A stretch of 61,408 nucleotides of DNA from Pelagibacteraceae bacterium AG-426-G09. GTDB lineage: Bacteria > Pseudomonadota > Alphaproteobacteria > Pelagibacterales > Pelagibacteraceae. The notes beneath the pieces are model-generated. The model worked only from the letters and a program-made list of their open reading frames with translations. It had not been told where the DNA came from and did no database searches. Each line of letters begins with the position of its first letter. Position 1 is the stretch's first letter. Location: NCBI GenBank assembly GCA_003210075.1, contig QCNR01000008.1, forward strand, positions 1-61,408, written 5' to 3'. A program made the position numbers and the translations under genes. Positions 9,609-18,835 of this stretch are shown here, piece after piece.

Positions 9609-11042
9609 GTGTCGATGAAAAATTCCTTAAATCAAAATTTAAACAAAAATAGTAATGAAGATATAAATTGGGAATTAATTCAAGAAGATTTCAAAACTAA
9701 ATTTGGAAAAGATGTTTTTGAAAGTTGGCTGAAAAAAATGGATCTTCTTGAGACAAACTCAGATAATTTATTAATATCTGTTCCAACAAGATTTATTAGA
9801 GATTGGATTACATCAAGATATTTAGACAATGTTATTCAAATTGTTAAGTCACATAATAAAAATATTAACAGAATTGAATTTAAAATTAATTCTATTTCCA
9901 ATGCCAATTTTGATAATAATATCAAATCTAACTTGATTAACCAAAATAGTAACGTAATTGATGCAAATCTAGCTTTTATCAAAGACTCTTTCATCCAGTA
10001 TAATAGAATAGATCCAAATAAAAATTTTGATAATTTTATTGTTGGACCAAGTAACAGCCTTGCGTATGAGGCGTCAAAAAAAATTACAAGTAATATTTCA
10101 AATTATAACCCATTATATTTATACTCTGGTGTTGGAATGGGAAAAACTCATTTATTAAATGCAATAGGTTTTAAACTTAAAACAGATTTGAAAGTAATGT
10201 TTATATCAGCAGAGAGATTTATGTACCATTTTGTTAAATCAATTAAATCTAACGAAATGATCAAATTTAAAGACTATTTTAGAAATACTGATGTATTACT
10301 AATTGATGATATACAATTTATGAATGGCAAAGAAGCTCTGCAAGAGGAATTTTTTCATACCTTTAGTGCTTTATTAGACAAAGGATCACAGATTGTAGTC
10401 ACAGCAGATAGACCTCCAAGTAAACTAAGTAGAATTCAAGATAGAATTAGATCAAGGTTTTCAGGTGGACTAGTTGTTGATATTCAAAGTCCAGATTTAA
10501 ATTTAAGAGAGGAAATAGTAAAAAATAAACTAACTGAGTTAAATATTTTAAATGGAAATAACGTAGAAATATCAAAGGATGTTCAAAATTTTATCTGCTC
10601 AGAAATTAAATCAAGTATAAGAGAATTAGTAGGTGCCTTGAATCGAATTATATCTTTTTCAAGAATATATAACAAAGTGCCAAATTTGTCCGAAACTAGA
10701 ATTATTCTTAAAGATTTGCTAAATATTAATGAAAATAAAGTAACAATAGACAATATTCAAACAATCGTATGTAAGTATTTTAAAATTAGTAAAAATGAAA
10801 TGCTATCATCGAGAAGATCTAGATATTTAGTAAGACCAAGACAGACTGCTATATACCTGGCAAAAATGCTTACCTCAAAATCATTGCCAGAGATTGGTAG
10901 ATGTTTTTCAAACAGAGATCACACTACAGTAATACATTCTGTAAAAACAATAGAGAAATTAAGAAAAGAAGACAATGAATTAAACTTAAAGATAGATACT
11001 CTCAAAAGTAAAATTTTATATAACAAACAAGATGAAGTTTAG
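9609..11042 (+). CDS. dnaA: Chromosomal replication initiator DnaA
   Basis: AAA+ initiator that binds DnaA boxes and opens the origin. Domain I covers residues ~20-85 (FESWLKKMDLL), followed by a short Asn-rich linker. The AAA+ core has Walker A GVGMGKTH at 174-181, Walker B LLIDDIQF and the arginine-finger region IRSRFSGG. The C-terminal domain IV carries the DNA-binding signature SRRSRYLVRPRQ and CFSNRDHTTVIHS. It is 477 residues from the GTG at 9609; the ATG at 9615 is an equally possible start, and no clear ribosome site separates them. It overlaps dnaN by 11 bases. Confidence 0.98.
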   Translation: MSMKNSLNQNLNKNSNEDINWELIQEDFKTKFGKDVFESWLKKMDLLETNSDNLLISVPTRFIRDWITSRYLDNVIQIVKSHNKNINRIEFKINSISNANFDNNIKSNLINQNSNVIDANLAFIKDSFIQYNRIDPNKNFDNFIVGPSNSLAYEASKKITSNISNYNPLYLYSGVGMGKTHLLNAIGFKLKTDLKVMFISAERFMYHFVKSIKSNEMIKFKDYFRNTDVLLIDDIQFMNGKEALQEEFFHTFSALLDKGSQIVVTADRPPSKLSRIQDRIRSRFSGGLVVDIQSPDLNLREEIVKNKLTELNILNGNNVEISKDVQNFICSEIKSSIRELVGALNRIISFSRIYNKVPNLSETRIILKDLLNINENKVTIDNIQTIVCKYFKISKNEMLSSRRSRYLVRPRQTAIYLAKMLTSKSLPEIGRCFSNRDHTTVIHSVKTIEKLRKEDNELNLKIDTLKSKILYNKQDEV

Positions 11043-12144
11043 TGTAAATCAAAAAGATTTGCAAAACTCTTTGAATTATTGCCAAGGAGTTATTGAAAAA
11101 AGAAGTACGCTCCCAATTTTATCAAATGTTTTGCTAGAAGCAAAAAATGCTAATCTCAAAATTACTGCAACAGATTTAGATTTAATTTTTATACATAACT
11201 TATCAAATATTGAAATATTAGAAGAAGGCGAAACAACAACTAGTTGCACTACAATGTATGATATTGTTAGAAAATTTAACAACGAAAAAAAAATTAGTTT
11301 TGATTTAGTAAATGAAAATAAAATTCATCTAGAGTCTGATAAATCATCGTTTAATTTAAATTGCCTTAAAGCATCTGAATTTCCAATTACTGATGTAAAT
11401 TTTACTGAAAATGAGTTTACTTTAAACTCAAAAAAATTACTCAAGCTGCTTAATAAATGTAAGTTTTCAGTTTCAAATGATGAGACAAGACATTATTTAA
11501 GTGGAATATTTTTTCATATAACAGAAAATGAAGACAAAAAGTTTTTTACTGCAGTCGCAACAGATAGTCATAGAATGGCTATTTCAAAAACATTGTTGGT
11601 TGAAAATATAAAGTTTGAACCAATAATTTTACCAAAAAAAACAATTTTTCAATTATGTTCTTTACTTGATGATTATGATGGAGACGTAAAAATTTCTAAT
11701 GCAAAGTCAAAAATAAAATTTGAATTTAATAATACAACTTTATTGTCCAAATTAATTGATGGGAAATTTCCAAACTATTATCAAGTTATTCCAAAAGACA
11801 ACCAGAAAAAATTAGAAATTGATTTAAAACCATTTTTAACTTCAGTTGATAGAGTAGCATCGGTCTCTCAAGATAAAAAGGATGGTTTGAGGATGAGTCT
11901 TGAAAATAGTAATTTAAATTTATCAGTTAATAGCAGTAATACTGGAGATGGTAAAGAAAGTTTATCAGTTAAATTTGATTATGAATTGGATATAAGTTTT
12001 AATCCACGATATTTGATTGATGCTGCCTCGAATATGGATGGCAATAAGATTGAAATTTATTTGAAAGATTCAGGATCACCAGCTCTAATAAAAGATCCAT
12101 CTGATTTTGATAGTATCTATGTTATAATGCCAATGAAAGGTTAA
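11032..12144 (+). CDS. dnaN: DNA polymerase III beta sliding clamp
   Basis: Ring-shaped dimeric clamp that tethers DNA polymerase III. It has 370 residues with three similar domains. KRSTLPILSNVLLEA is the typical first-domain start, DSHRMAISK marks the second domain, and the protein ends with the conserved YVIMPMKG. The ATG lies inside the last codons of dnaA (ATGAAGTTTAG), so the two replication genes are translationally coupled. It runs into the convergent plsC by 4 bases. Confidence 0.98.
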   Translation: MKFSVNQKDLQNSLNYCQGVIEKRSTLPILSNVLLEAKNANLKITATDLDLIFIHNLSNIEILEEGETTTSCTTMYDIVRKFNNEKKISFDLVNENKIHLESDKSSFNLNCLKASEFPITDVNFTENEFTLNSKKLLKLLNKCKFSVSNDETRHYLSGIFFHITENEDKKFFTAVATDSHRMAISKTLLVENIKFEPIILPKKTIFQLCSLLDDYDGDVKISNAKSKIKFEFNNTTLLSKLIDGKFPNYYQVIPKDNQKKLEIDLKPFLTSVDRVASVSQDKKDGLRMSLENSNLNLSVNSSNTGDGKESLSVKFDYELDISFNPRYLIDAASNMDGNKIEIYLKDSGSPALIKDPSDFDSIYVIMPMKG

Positions 12145-12845
12145 AGGATACTTTCTAATTCATTATAGAGATTATTTTCTAGTTTTTCTAAGAAAGTTAT
12201 CGAATTCATCCCAGCAGGTATTGTTTCTAAAATGCTAATAGTTATTGTTTTATTTAAACTCATTTTTCCTGATTTAGGCCATACATTTCCAGAGTTAAGA
12301 GATACTGGTACACAATCGATTTTTAACTTTTCATAAATTTTTGAAACACCTTTTTTAAATTTTTGCCTATCGTTTATGTCCGTTCTAGTTGCCTGTGGAA
12401 AAATTATTATTGGTCTTTGAGTGTTATTTTTTGCAGAAATAATTTTTTCGTAGAAGCCTAAGTTTTCTCTAGACACTTTATCCCTTTCTATTGAAATTGA
12501 CCCAATTTTTTTTAGATGCCACCCAAATATGGGAATTTGTAATAATTCTTTTTTTAAAATAAAAATTGGACAATCAAAAACAGTTTGCAAAAAGAAAGTT
12601 TCAAATAGTGACTGATGAAGAGAAGCTATAAAAAATTTTCTTTCATTAGGAATATTTTCAATTCCTTTTATTTTAATTTTTACTGACAGAAATAAATACA
12701 AGCAAATTTTAATCCAATAACCTAAAATCTTCCCTCCAATCAGCATAACTTTTTGTGGAAGCATTAATGCTGGTAAAAATATTATACAGATCGCGATTGT
12801 ACCCATGTAAAAAAAAAATTTAAAAATCAACACTCTGATCATCAA
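12141..12845 (-). CDS. plsC: 1-acyl-sn-glycerol-3-phosphate acyltransferase
   Basis: Membrane acyltransferase of phospholipid synthesis (lysophosphatidate to phosphatidate), 234 residues. An N-terminal membrane segment (residues ~7-35) precedes the catalytic motif HQSLFE, an H-x4-E variant of the usual H-x4-D. The second motif reads FPQATR where most family members have FPEGTR, so an acidic glycerol-phosphate contact is replaced by Gln. The rest (GSISIERDK; VPVSLNSG) fits the family. These variants may mark an alphaproteobacterial subgroup. It starts directly at the end of lysA and converges on dnaN. Confidence 0.85.
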   Translation of the reverse strand: MMIRVLIFKFFFYMGTIAICIIFLPALMLPQKVMLIGGKILGYWIKICLYLFLSVKIKIKGIENIPNERKFFIASLHQSLFETFFLQTVFDCPIFILKKELLQIPIFGWHLKKIGSISIERDKVSRENLGFYEKIISAKNNTQRPIIIFPQATRTDINDRQKFKKGVSKIYEKLKIDCVPVSLNSGNVWPKSGKMSLNKTITISILETIPAGMNSITFLEKLENNLYNELESIL

Positions 12846-14060
12846 TTAAATAATAGTCTTAAGATTTTCCTTTTTTTTAATTCTTAAAATTTTTGAATTT
12901 TTTATTAAAATTTCACTTGCTTTTGATCTTAAATTATAATTTGAACTTAATACTTTTCCATATGCGCCAACATCACAGATTATAACATTATCTCCCTCAT
13001 TAAGCTTCTGATATGATTTTACTGATAAAAATTTGTCAGTTGTTTCACAAACAGGTCCTACAAAATCATGTCTTTTAAAAATTTTGATCCTACTTTTAAC
13101 TGCTGGAATAATTCTATGATAAGCTTTGTAAAGTGCTGGTCTCATTAAGTCGTTCATACCAGCATCAAGTATTATAAAATTTACTTTTTTTGTTTTTTTA
13201 ATGTAAATTATTTTACTTACTAAGAAACCAGCATTTCCAACTATAGATCTACCAGGTTCAAAAATTATTTTTGCATTATTTTTTGTAATAAACTTTAATA
13301 TTTGATCTGCATATTTTTTGTAATTAAGTAATTTAATATTTTTACCATAATTAATACCCATCCCACCACCAAGATCTATGTATTCAAAACTATAGTTAGA
13401 CTTGTTAATTATTTTTTGTATTGCATTGAGCATTTTTAAATAAGGTATATGACTTGTTATTTGACTTCCTATATGAACACTTAAACATTTAATACTTACT
13501 AGTTTTGAATTTTTATAAAGTTTTATAAACTCAATTACCTCATTATCTGAAAGACCAAATTTATTAATTTGTTTACCTGTAGTAATTTCTTTTATAGTTA
13601 AAGCATCTACATTAGGGTTTAGTCTTAAACCAATATTAATTCTTGTATTAAATTTTTTTGCAACTTTTAAAATAACTTCAATCTCACTTTTAGACTCTGC
13701 ATTAATCAAAAGTATTTTTTTTTTGACAGCAAACATAATTTCCTCATAGGTTTTGCCAACTCCTGAAAAAACTATTTTTTTTGGATCAATCTTAGCTTTT
13801 AACGCTGCCATTAACTCGCCCATGGATACTACATCTGCCCCAAGCCCTAATCTTGAAATTTCATTTAAAATTTTAATGTTATTATTTGCTTTGACTGCAA
13901 AACAAATAAGTGGATTTATTTTTTTAAAATTCTTTTTAAATTTTAAAATATTTTCTCTTAGTAAATTGTATGAATAGACATAACTTGGTGTTCCAATTTG
14001 TTTTACAATTTTATTCACTGATACTTTGTTAATTAGCAATTTTTTATTAATATAATGCAT
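12846..14060 (-). CDS. lysA: Diaminopimelate decarboxylase
   Basis: PLP enzyme for the last step of lysine synthesis, meso-diaminopimelate to L-lysine. A TIM-barrel N-terminal domain has the Schiff-base lysine (Lys57 in FAVKANNN), SVHIGSQI and the glycine-rich GGGMGINYG. The C-terminal beta domain has GPVCETTDKF with the active-site Cys and the DVGAYG tyrosine region. At 404 residues it has the standard length. It follows the small lipoprotein gene and argH, the conserved argH-lptM-lysA order. Confidence 0.97.
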   Translation of the reverse strand: MHYINKKLLINKVSVNKIVKQIGTPSYVYSYNLLRENILKFKKNFKKINPLICFAVKANNNIKILNEISRLGLGADVVSMGELMAALKAKIDPKKIVFSGVGKTYEEIMFAVKKKILLINAESKSEIEVILKVAKKFNTRINIGLRLNPNVDALTIKEITTGKQINKFGLSDNEVIEFIKLYKNSKLVSIKCLSVHIGSQITSHIPYLKMLNAIQKIINKSNYSFEYIDLGGGMGINYGKNIKLLNYKKYADQILKFITKNNAKIIFEPGRSIVGNAGFLVSKIIYIKKTKKVNFIILDAGMNDLMRPALYKAYHRIIPAVKSRIKIFKRHDFVGPVCETTDKFLSVKSYQKLNEGDNVIICDVGAYGKVLSSNYNLRSKASEILIKNSKILRIKKKENLKTII

Positions 14061-14083
14061 TAAGAGTTTTAAAATTATAATAG

Positions 14084-14224
14084 TTAAATATTAACTATTT
14101 TAGTTGTTCCATAGACTTTCATTTTAATCAACCCTGATTTTTTCTCGTAAACAGGATCACTTTTTTTTCCACAAGAAAGAAGTGGAATGAAAACAAATAA
14201 GATAATTATTATTTTTTTAAGCAT
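14084..14224 (-). CDS. Small LptM-like lipoprotein (46 aa)
   Basis: A short gene missed by length cut-offs. Its ATG at 14224 lies in the last codons of argH (ATGCTTAA) and it ends 23 bases before lysA. The product opens with two lysines and a hydrophobic stretch (KKIIIILFVFIP) ending in the lipobox LLSC, followed at once by GKKSDPVYE. This is a lipoprotein signal plus the short CGxKxxP tail of LptM (formerly YifL), the helper lipoprotein of the LptD/E LPS-export complex. LptM genes commonly sit between argH and lysA in proteobacteria, so position and sequence agree. The remaining ~20 residues show no other feature. Confidence 0.75.
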   Translation of the reverse strand: MLKKIIIILFVFIPLLSCGKKSDPVYEKKSGLIKMKVYGTTKIVNI

Positions 14225-15599
14225 TTTTATATTTCTTTATCATTTTCTTAATGTTTTCAAAAGATGTTCCACCATATGATTTTTTAGAATTAATGGAGCT
14301 TTTTAGATCAAAAACTTTAATTATGTCATCATTTACTTTTGGTTCAATTTTTTTTATTTCTTTAAGAGATAAATCTGAAAGATTTTTTTTATTTTTTTCA
14401 CAATAATTTACTATTTTTGCGCTGATTTGATAAGATTTTCTGAACGAATAATTTAAATTTTTTACAAAGTAGTCAGCTAAATCAGTTGAAGTAATATAGC
14501 CTTTATTTGCAAGGTTCAACATTTCATTTCTGTTTACAGTAAAATTTTTTAACACCTCATTTAAAACTTTTAGGGAGTCGATTAAATTATCATATGCCTC
14601 AAAAACTATTTTTTTATCATCTTGTAAATCTTTAAAATAAGATAAAGGTAACCCTTTCAGTATAGTCAACATAGAAAATAAATTACCATAAGAACTACCT
14701 ACTTTGCCCCTCAGATATTCTAGTGGATCTGGATTTTTCTTTTGAGGCATAATTGAGGAACCAGTAACGATTTTATCATTTAAGGTTATAAGTCTAAAAG
14801 CATCTGAGTTCCAGATAATGAATTCCTCAGCAAGTCTAGATATATGCATTGCACATACCGCTGATGCAAAAAGAAAATCTAAAACAAAATCTCTATCTGA
14901 AACTGTGTCAATTGAATTTCCAGTTGGAATTTTAAATCCAAGTTTTTTTGTCGTATAACTTCTATCTATATTAAATGATGTTCCAGATATTGCACCAGAT
15001 CCTAAAGGATTTTCCTTAAGATTACTAAAGTTATTATTCAATCTTTTTTTATCTCTATTAAACATTTCAATATAAGCTAAAATATAATGTGCAAAAGAAA
15101 TAGGTTGTGCATTTTTCAAATGCGTGAAACCAGGCATAATAGTATATATATTTTTTTCTGCTATTTTTAGAATATTTTTATTGGTTTGGTCTAAAATTTT
15201 AATAAGTTGCTCGTTAGATTTTAATAGCCATAATTTAAAATCTACTAAAACCTGATCGTTTCTTGATCTTGCCGTATGTATGAAGCCTGCATCATCTCCT
15301 ATAAGTTCAAATAGTTTTTTTTCTATACTCATATGAATATCTTCGTCTTTATAATCAAAAACATAATTTTTTTTAACTATTTGATTTTGAATTTTTTTTA
15401 ATCCCCAGATGATTTTATTTTTAATTTTGAAATTAATTATTTTTTGTCTATTAAGCATTTCAACATGAGCAATAGATGCAAAAATATCTTCTTTGTATAG
15501 TCTTTTATCTATATTAATAGAACTAGAAATCTTTTCAAAAGCAGTAGTTGTTTTTTTTTTGATTCGCGTTCCCCAAACTGGTGTATTTTTTTTATTCAT
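14217..15599 (-). CDS. argH: Argininosuccinate lyase
   Basis: Last enzyme of arginine synthesis, cleaving argininosuccinate to arginine and fumarate. It is 460 residues, the usual length of the fumarase/aspartase-superfamily tetramer. The signature loop GSSIMPQKKNPD with the catalytic serine is present, as are TARSRNDQV and GFTHLKNAQP. Lys/Asn enrichment follows the base composition. It overlaps the downstream lipoprotein gene by 8 bases and heads the argH-lptM-lysA-plsC run. Confidence 0.98.
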   Translation of the reverse strand: MNKKNTPVWGTRIKKKTTTAFEKISSSINIDKRLYKEDIFASIAHVEMLNRQKIINFKIKNKIIWGLKKIQNQIVKKNYVFDYKDEDIHMSIEKKLFELIGDDAGFIHTARSRNDQVLVDFKLWLLKSNEQLIKILDQTNKNILKIAEKNIYTIMPGFTHLKNAQPISFAHYILAYIEMFNRDKKRLNNNFSNLKENPLGSGAISGTSFNIDRSYTTKKLGFKIPTGNSIDTVSDRDFVLDFLFASAVCAMHISRLAEEFIIWNSDAFRLITLNDKIVTGSSIMPQKKNPDPLEYLRGKVGSSYGNLFSMLTILKGLPLSYFKDLQDDKKIVFEAYDNLIDSLKVLNEVLKNFTVNRNEMLNLANKGYITSTDLADYFVKNLNYSFRKSYQISAKIVNYCEKNKKNLSDLSLKEIKKIEPKVNDDIIKVFDLKSSINSKKSYGGTSFENIKKMIKKYKNA

Positions 15600-15650
15600 A
15601 AAAATAACTATTTTAATTGATTTAACTTATTTTAATCAATTGATTAAGTT

Positions 15651-15848
15651 TTAATTTTTAAAAAAGTAAGCAAAGGCCACTAGTGCAATTATAGCAATAA
15701 ATTGTAGAAACACCCTTAATTGCATAAGTTTATTTGAGGCTTTATGAGAGCCACCTTTAAATAGGTTGGCAATACCTAAAATTAGAACTATGCCCACTGA
15801 CAACAGGAGAAATATAGAGATAATTTTGATTAAAGTACCAGATATCAT
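15651..15848 (-). CDS. Small twin-transmembrane protein, HIG1-like
   Basis: Protein of 65 residues with two predicted membrane helices (about 5-28 and 44-63). They are joined by a short basic loop containing SNKLMQLRVFLQ, which resembles the Q/R-rich loop of HIG1-domain (hypoxia-induced) twin-TM proteins common in alphaproteobacteria. In other organisms such proteins associate with cytochrome oxidase, but nothing here ties it to a partner. It lies alone between argH and the divergent esterase gene. A real gene is likely; the function is inferred from the fold only. Confidence 0.7.
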   Translation of the reverse strand: MISGTLIKIISIFLLLSVGIVLILGIANLFKGGSHKASNKLMQLRVFLQFIAIIALVAFAYFFKN

Positions 15849-15892
15849 AATATGATATATAGACTAATAATATAAATTATAACTAAAATAAT

Positions 15893-16552
15893 ATGACATT
15901 TTGCCTAGATACAGTAATTATTGCTCCAGAAAACAATGAACCAATTAAAAATGCTGTAATTCTTTTACATGGATATGGTGGGGATGGTAAAGATATCAGC
16001 ATGTTATCACTTAACTGGAAAAGAACTCTTAAAAATACAGTTTTTTTATGCCCAAATGCGCATGAGGTATGTGAAATTAATCCCGTTGGATTTCAGTGGT
16101 TCGATTTATCAAAAGATGATGAGGAATATATACTAAAAAAATCATTAGAAAGCGAAAATATATTTATAAAATATTTAGAAGAAGTTAAAAGTGAATTTAA
16201 AATATCGAATAATAATATTGTACTTAGCGGTTTCAGCCAAGGCTGCATGATGTCGATTAACTTAGGAGTTACTTCAGAAGAAAAATTTAATTGTATTGTT
16301 GGATTTTCAGGAAAAATTATAAATTCGAAGAATCTACAATTAAGAATTAAAAACAAAACAAAAATATTGTTAATTCATGGAGATCAGGATGAAATTGTTA
16401 GTTCAAATTCTCTTCTTGAAGCAAAAGATTTTTTTGAGAGAAATAAGTTTAATATTCAAACGAATTTAATAAAAAATTGTGGACATAATATACCAATTGA
16501 AGCATCTACCTTAGCCTTAAATTTCATAAAAAAAAATTTAGAAAATAATTAA
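15893..16552 (+). CDS. Alpha/beta-hydrolase, carboxylesterase/phospholipase type
   Basis: 219-residue serine hydrolase. The oxyanion region HGYGGDG lies near residue 26. The nucleophile elbow GFSQG gives the catalytic Ser, HGDQDEIV the Asp and CGHNI the His. Spacing and length match the dienelactone-hydrolase-like carboxylesterase family (YpfH/EstB type). No signal peptide, so cytoplasmic. The substrate cannot be told from sequence. It is divergent from the twin-TM gene with a 44-base spacer. Confidence 0.85.
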   Translation: MTFCLDTVIIAPENNEPIKNAVILLHGYGGDGKDISMLSLNWKRTLKNTVFLCPNAHEVCEINPVGFQWFDLSKDDEEYILKKSLESENIFIKYLEEVKSEFKISNNNIVLSGFSQGCMMSINLGVTSEEKFNCIVGFSGKIINSKNLQLRIKNKTKILLIHGDQDEIVSSNSLLEAKDFFERNKFNIQTNLIKNCGHNIPIEASTLALNFIKKNLENN

Positions 16553-16611
16553 AATTTAAATAATTTATTTGTTATATTGATTTTAAAAATTATATAAGTT
16601 AAAAATATTAA

Positions 16612-17172
16612 ATGTTTAACGAAAATGTATCTTTGGAAAAATGTCCAGCATTGGTATTAAATGCTGACTACAGACCTTTAAGTTATTATCCTTTGTCTTT
16701 ATGGAGCTGGCAAGATTCCATTAAATCAGTTTTTTTAAATAGAGTTTCTATAGTTAGTTATTATGATAGAGTCGTCAGAAGCCCCTCATTCAGTATGAAG
16801 TTACCAAGTGTAATTGCATTGAAGGATTACATTAAACCTTTAAGAAATCCAAATTTTACAAGATTTAACGTTTTTTTAAGAGATAAATTTTCATGTCAGT
16901 ATTGTGGAAGTAAAAATGAATTAACATTTGATCACTTGCTACCTAGATCTAAAGGTGGAAAGACCAATTGGGAAAATGTAGTTACAGCATGTTCAAATTG
17001 TAATGTACAAAAAGGTGGGAGACTGTTAGAAAAATCAGGGATGAAATTAGCAATTTTACCATATGCTCCAACTACCGAGGATCTTCACAAAAATGGAAAG
17101 AATTTCCCCCCAAATTTTTTACATGAAAGTTGGATGGATTATTTATACTGGGATGTTGAATTAGAACATTGA
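16612..17172 (+). CDS. HNH-family endonuclease
   Basis: 186 residues. The second half is an HNH nuclease module: zinc ligands CQYC and CSNC bracket FDHLLPRSKGGKTNWENVV, in which the His of FDH and the Asn of the NWENV helix are catalytic. The N-terminal ~95 residues (VLNADYRPLSYYPLSLWSW) are typical of a conserved chromosomal HNH family in proteobacteria. It is therefore unlikely to be a homing or phage nuclease. Its role is not established. It ends 1 base before the convergent coq7. Confidence 0.85.
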   Translation: MFNENVSLEKCPALVLNADYRPLSYYPLSLWSWQDSIKSVFLNRVSIVSYYDRVVRSPSFSMKLPSVIALKDYIKPLRNPNFTRFNVFLRDKFSCQYCGSKNELTFDHLLPRSKGGKTNWENVVTACSNCNVQKGGRLLEKSGMKLAILPYAPTTEDLHKNGKNFPPNFLHESWMDYLYWDVELEH

Positions 17173-17173
17173 T

Positions 17174-17707
17174 TTAGTATTTTTCTGAAATTTTAATAGC
17201 AATTTTTGATCCAGTTTTAATTATTCCATCAAGAACTTTGTAAAAACCTTCTTTTGTAGCACCTTCGTTAAAAGCAATATTCTTATGGTGCAACTCATCC
17301 TCTCTAAATTTAATTATTTTCTTTTTAAGTTCCTTTTCATCATCACCAATTTCGTCAATCTGGTCTTGATAATGTTTATCTATTACTTCTTCAACTGAAG
17401 CGGTGCACAGCATAGCTGCTTTTTTACCTAATAAGGTTGATCCAAAACCGAGACCAACACCCAATAAATCCCAAATTTTTAAAAAACGTGTTGGCATAAT
17501 ATTTCTTTTATTTATCTCTTTTTCAAAAAATTCAGAGTGTTCTTCTTCATGAACCTTCATTTCTTCAATTAAATTTTTAAGTTTTTCATCTTTATGGAAA
17601 GTATTTAATGCTAAAAGTTGACCCTCATAAATCTTAATAGCTCCTCTTTCCCCGGCGTGATCAACTCGAATAAATTCTTCTAATTTTTTTTTATTAGTTT
17701 TTTTCAT
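17174..17707 (-). CDS. coq7: Coq7-type 3-demethoxyubiquinol 3-hydroxylase
   Basis: Di-iron monooxygenase of ubiquinone synthesis, 177 residues. Ferritin-like helices carry the metal ligands: Glu20 in RVDHAGERGA, the E-x-x-H of HEEEH (Glu54, His57), Glu in ASVEEVIDKHY, and the last E-x-x-H in EDELHH. It catalyses the hydroxylation done by the flavoprotein UbiF in E. coli. Together with ubiE and ubiB in this window it shows an oxygen-dependent ubiquinone pathway. It overlaps dsbB by 14 bases. Confidence 0.95.
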   Translation of the reverse strand: MKKTNKKKLEEFIRVDHAGERGAIKIYEGQLLALNTFHKDEKLKNLIEEMKVHEEEHSEFFEKEINKRNIMPTRFLKIWDLLGVGLGFGSTLLGKKAAMLCTASVEEVIDKHYQDQIDEIGDDEKELKKKIIKFREDELHHKNIAFNEGATKEGFYKVLDGIIKTGSKIAIKISEKY

Positions 17708-18167
17708 TATGTAAGTATTTAATAACTATTAGAGTTAAAGCAATCGATAATATAAAATTAATAGTCGCAAGGGATAAACCAAAGATCCTAAAATTTACAT
17801 CCTTACAATTTTGTAAATTATTATTTAAATTTTGTAATAACTCATCTTTATCAATTATGTTAAGATTGTTACTTGTACAACCTGAAAACTCCTTAAATAT
17901 ATTATTTTCTATACCTATGTGATATCCAGAGATAGTTGCACTTATTAAAAAAATTAAAAGTAAAAAATAGGACCATAGCTTATTATTTGAAAAAAAATAA
18001 CCGAAGAAACATATTACTATAGAAAATATATAAGGAATTCTTTGGTATAAACATAATTTACATACGGGAATTGATAAAACATATTCAATATATAAAGCTG
18101 AGAAAATTGTAAAAATACTGATAGATAAAATAGATAGATAGAAAGATTTTTTTAATTTATGTGACAT
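17694..18167 (-). CDS. dsbB: DsbB-family disulfide bond formation protein
   Basis: Four-helix membrane protein that reoxidises DsbA and passes electrons to quinone. The first redox pair is CKLC, just after the first helix, with the quinone-contact arginine in LYQRIPY. A second cysteine pair (SGCTS and NCKD) lies in the loop between helices 3 and 4. Starting at ATG 18167 gives 157 residues, one base after the stop of the DedA-like gene; an upstream in-frame start at 18179 would overlap that gene. It lies between two membrane or quinone-linked genes. Confidence 0.85.
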   Translation of the reverse strand: MSHKLKKSFYLSILSISIFTIFSALYIEYVLSIPVCKLCLYQRIPYIFSIVICFFGYFFSNNKLWSYFLLLIFLISATISGYHIGIENNIFKEFSGCTSNNLNIIDKDELLQNLNNNLQNCKDVNFRIFGLSLATINFILSIALTLIVIKYLHNEKN

Positions 18168-18168
18168 G

Positions 18169-18777
18169 CTAACTAACAAAATTAATTAGAAAATTGTATA
18201 CCAAGAATGCTACAATTATAACAATAACTGTAAATATAATTGATAAGGTAACTAACTTTTTTTCTATGACCTTTTTCATTGCAGTACCAAAGTTACCAAT
18301 TAGAAATGCTATTATAAAAAATCTTGAACCTCTAGTTAAAATTGAAACAATAATAAAATAAAAAATATTAAAATTTACAAAACCACTTGTGATCGTTAAT
18401 AGTTTAAATGGTACAGGCGTAAAACCGGCTATTGCTAGAAGTGTCATCCATGCAATTATACCTCCATCAGATGAAACTTTATCCTTTAAGAATGAAACAT
18501 TATCTACACCATAAAGTTCAAATATTTTTACTCCTATTTCATTAAAAAAAATATATCCTATGAAATAACCTAAAATTGCTCCAAGAACAGATCCTATAGT
18601 AGCAATTAGTGCAATTCTAAACCATTTTTTTGGTTTTGCTATAGTCATAGGTATTATAATTACATCGGGTGGTATCGGAAAAATAAAACTTTCTATAAAA
18701 GAGATTGTACCTAAAAAAAATTTAGAGTTTTTATTTCCAGCAAGTTCAATAGTTTTATTATATAGTTTTCGAAACAT
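18169..18777 (-). CDS. DedA/VTT-domain membrane protein (YqaA-like)
   Basis: Polytopic membrane protein of about 202 residues from ATG 18777. It carries SNARE-associated/VTT-domain marks: ESFIFPIPPDVIIIP (the E-x-x-x-P-x-P-x-E/D type loop), a GxxLGxxxGY helix, GFTPVPFK and the TRGSRFF arginine region. This branch (YqaA) is linked to lipid scrambling or membrane homeostasis in better-studied relatives. The frame stays open upstream to 18888, but that part is antisense to tRNA-Leu and is not coding. Confidence 0.85.
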   Translation of the reverse strand: MFRKLYNKTIELAGNKNSKFFLGTISFIESFIFPIPPDVIIIPMTIAKPKKWFRIALIATIGSVLGAILGYFIGYIFFNEIGVKIFELYGVDNVSFLKDKVSSDGGIIAWMTLLAIAGFTPVPFKLLTITSGFVNFNIFYFIIVSILTRGSRFFIIAFLIGNFGTAMKKVIEKKLVTLSIIFTVIVIIVAFLVYNFLINFVS

Positions 18778-18835
18778 ATTTCCTTTTAATATATTAATAA
18801 TTTTTATACTATTAGTAATTAATAAATGTTTTTGT

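Noticed and set aside
16612-17172. HNH gene as a homing endonuclease or phage remnant
   Set aside because: No intron, intein or phage neighbours; the N-terminal part is typical of a conserved chromosomal family and base use is normal.
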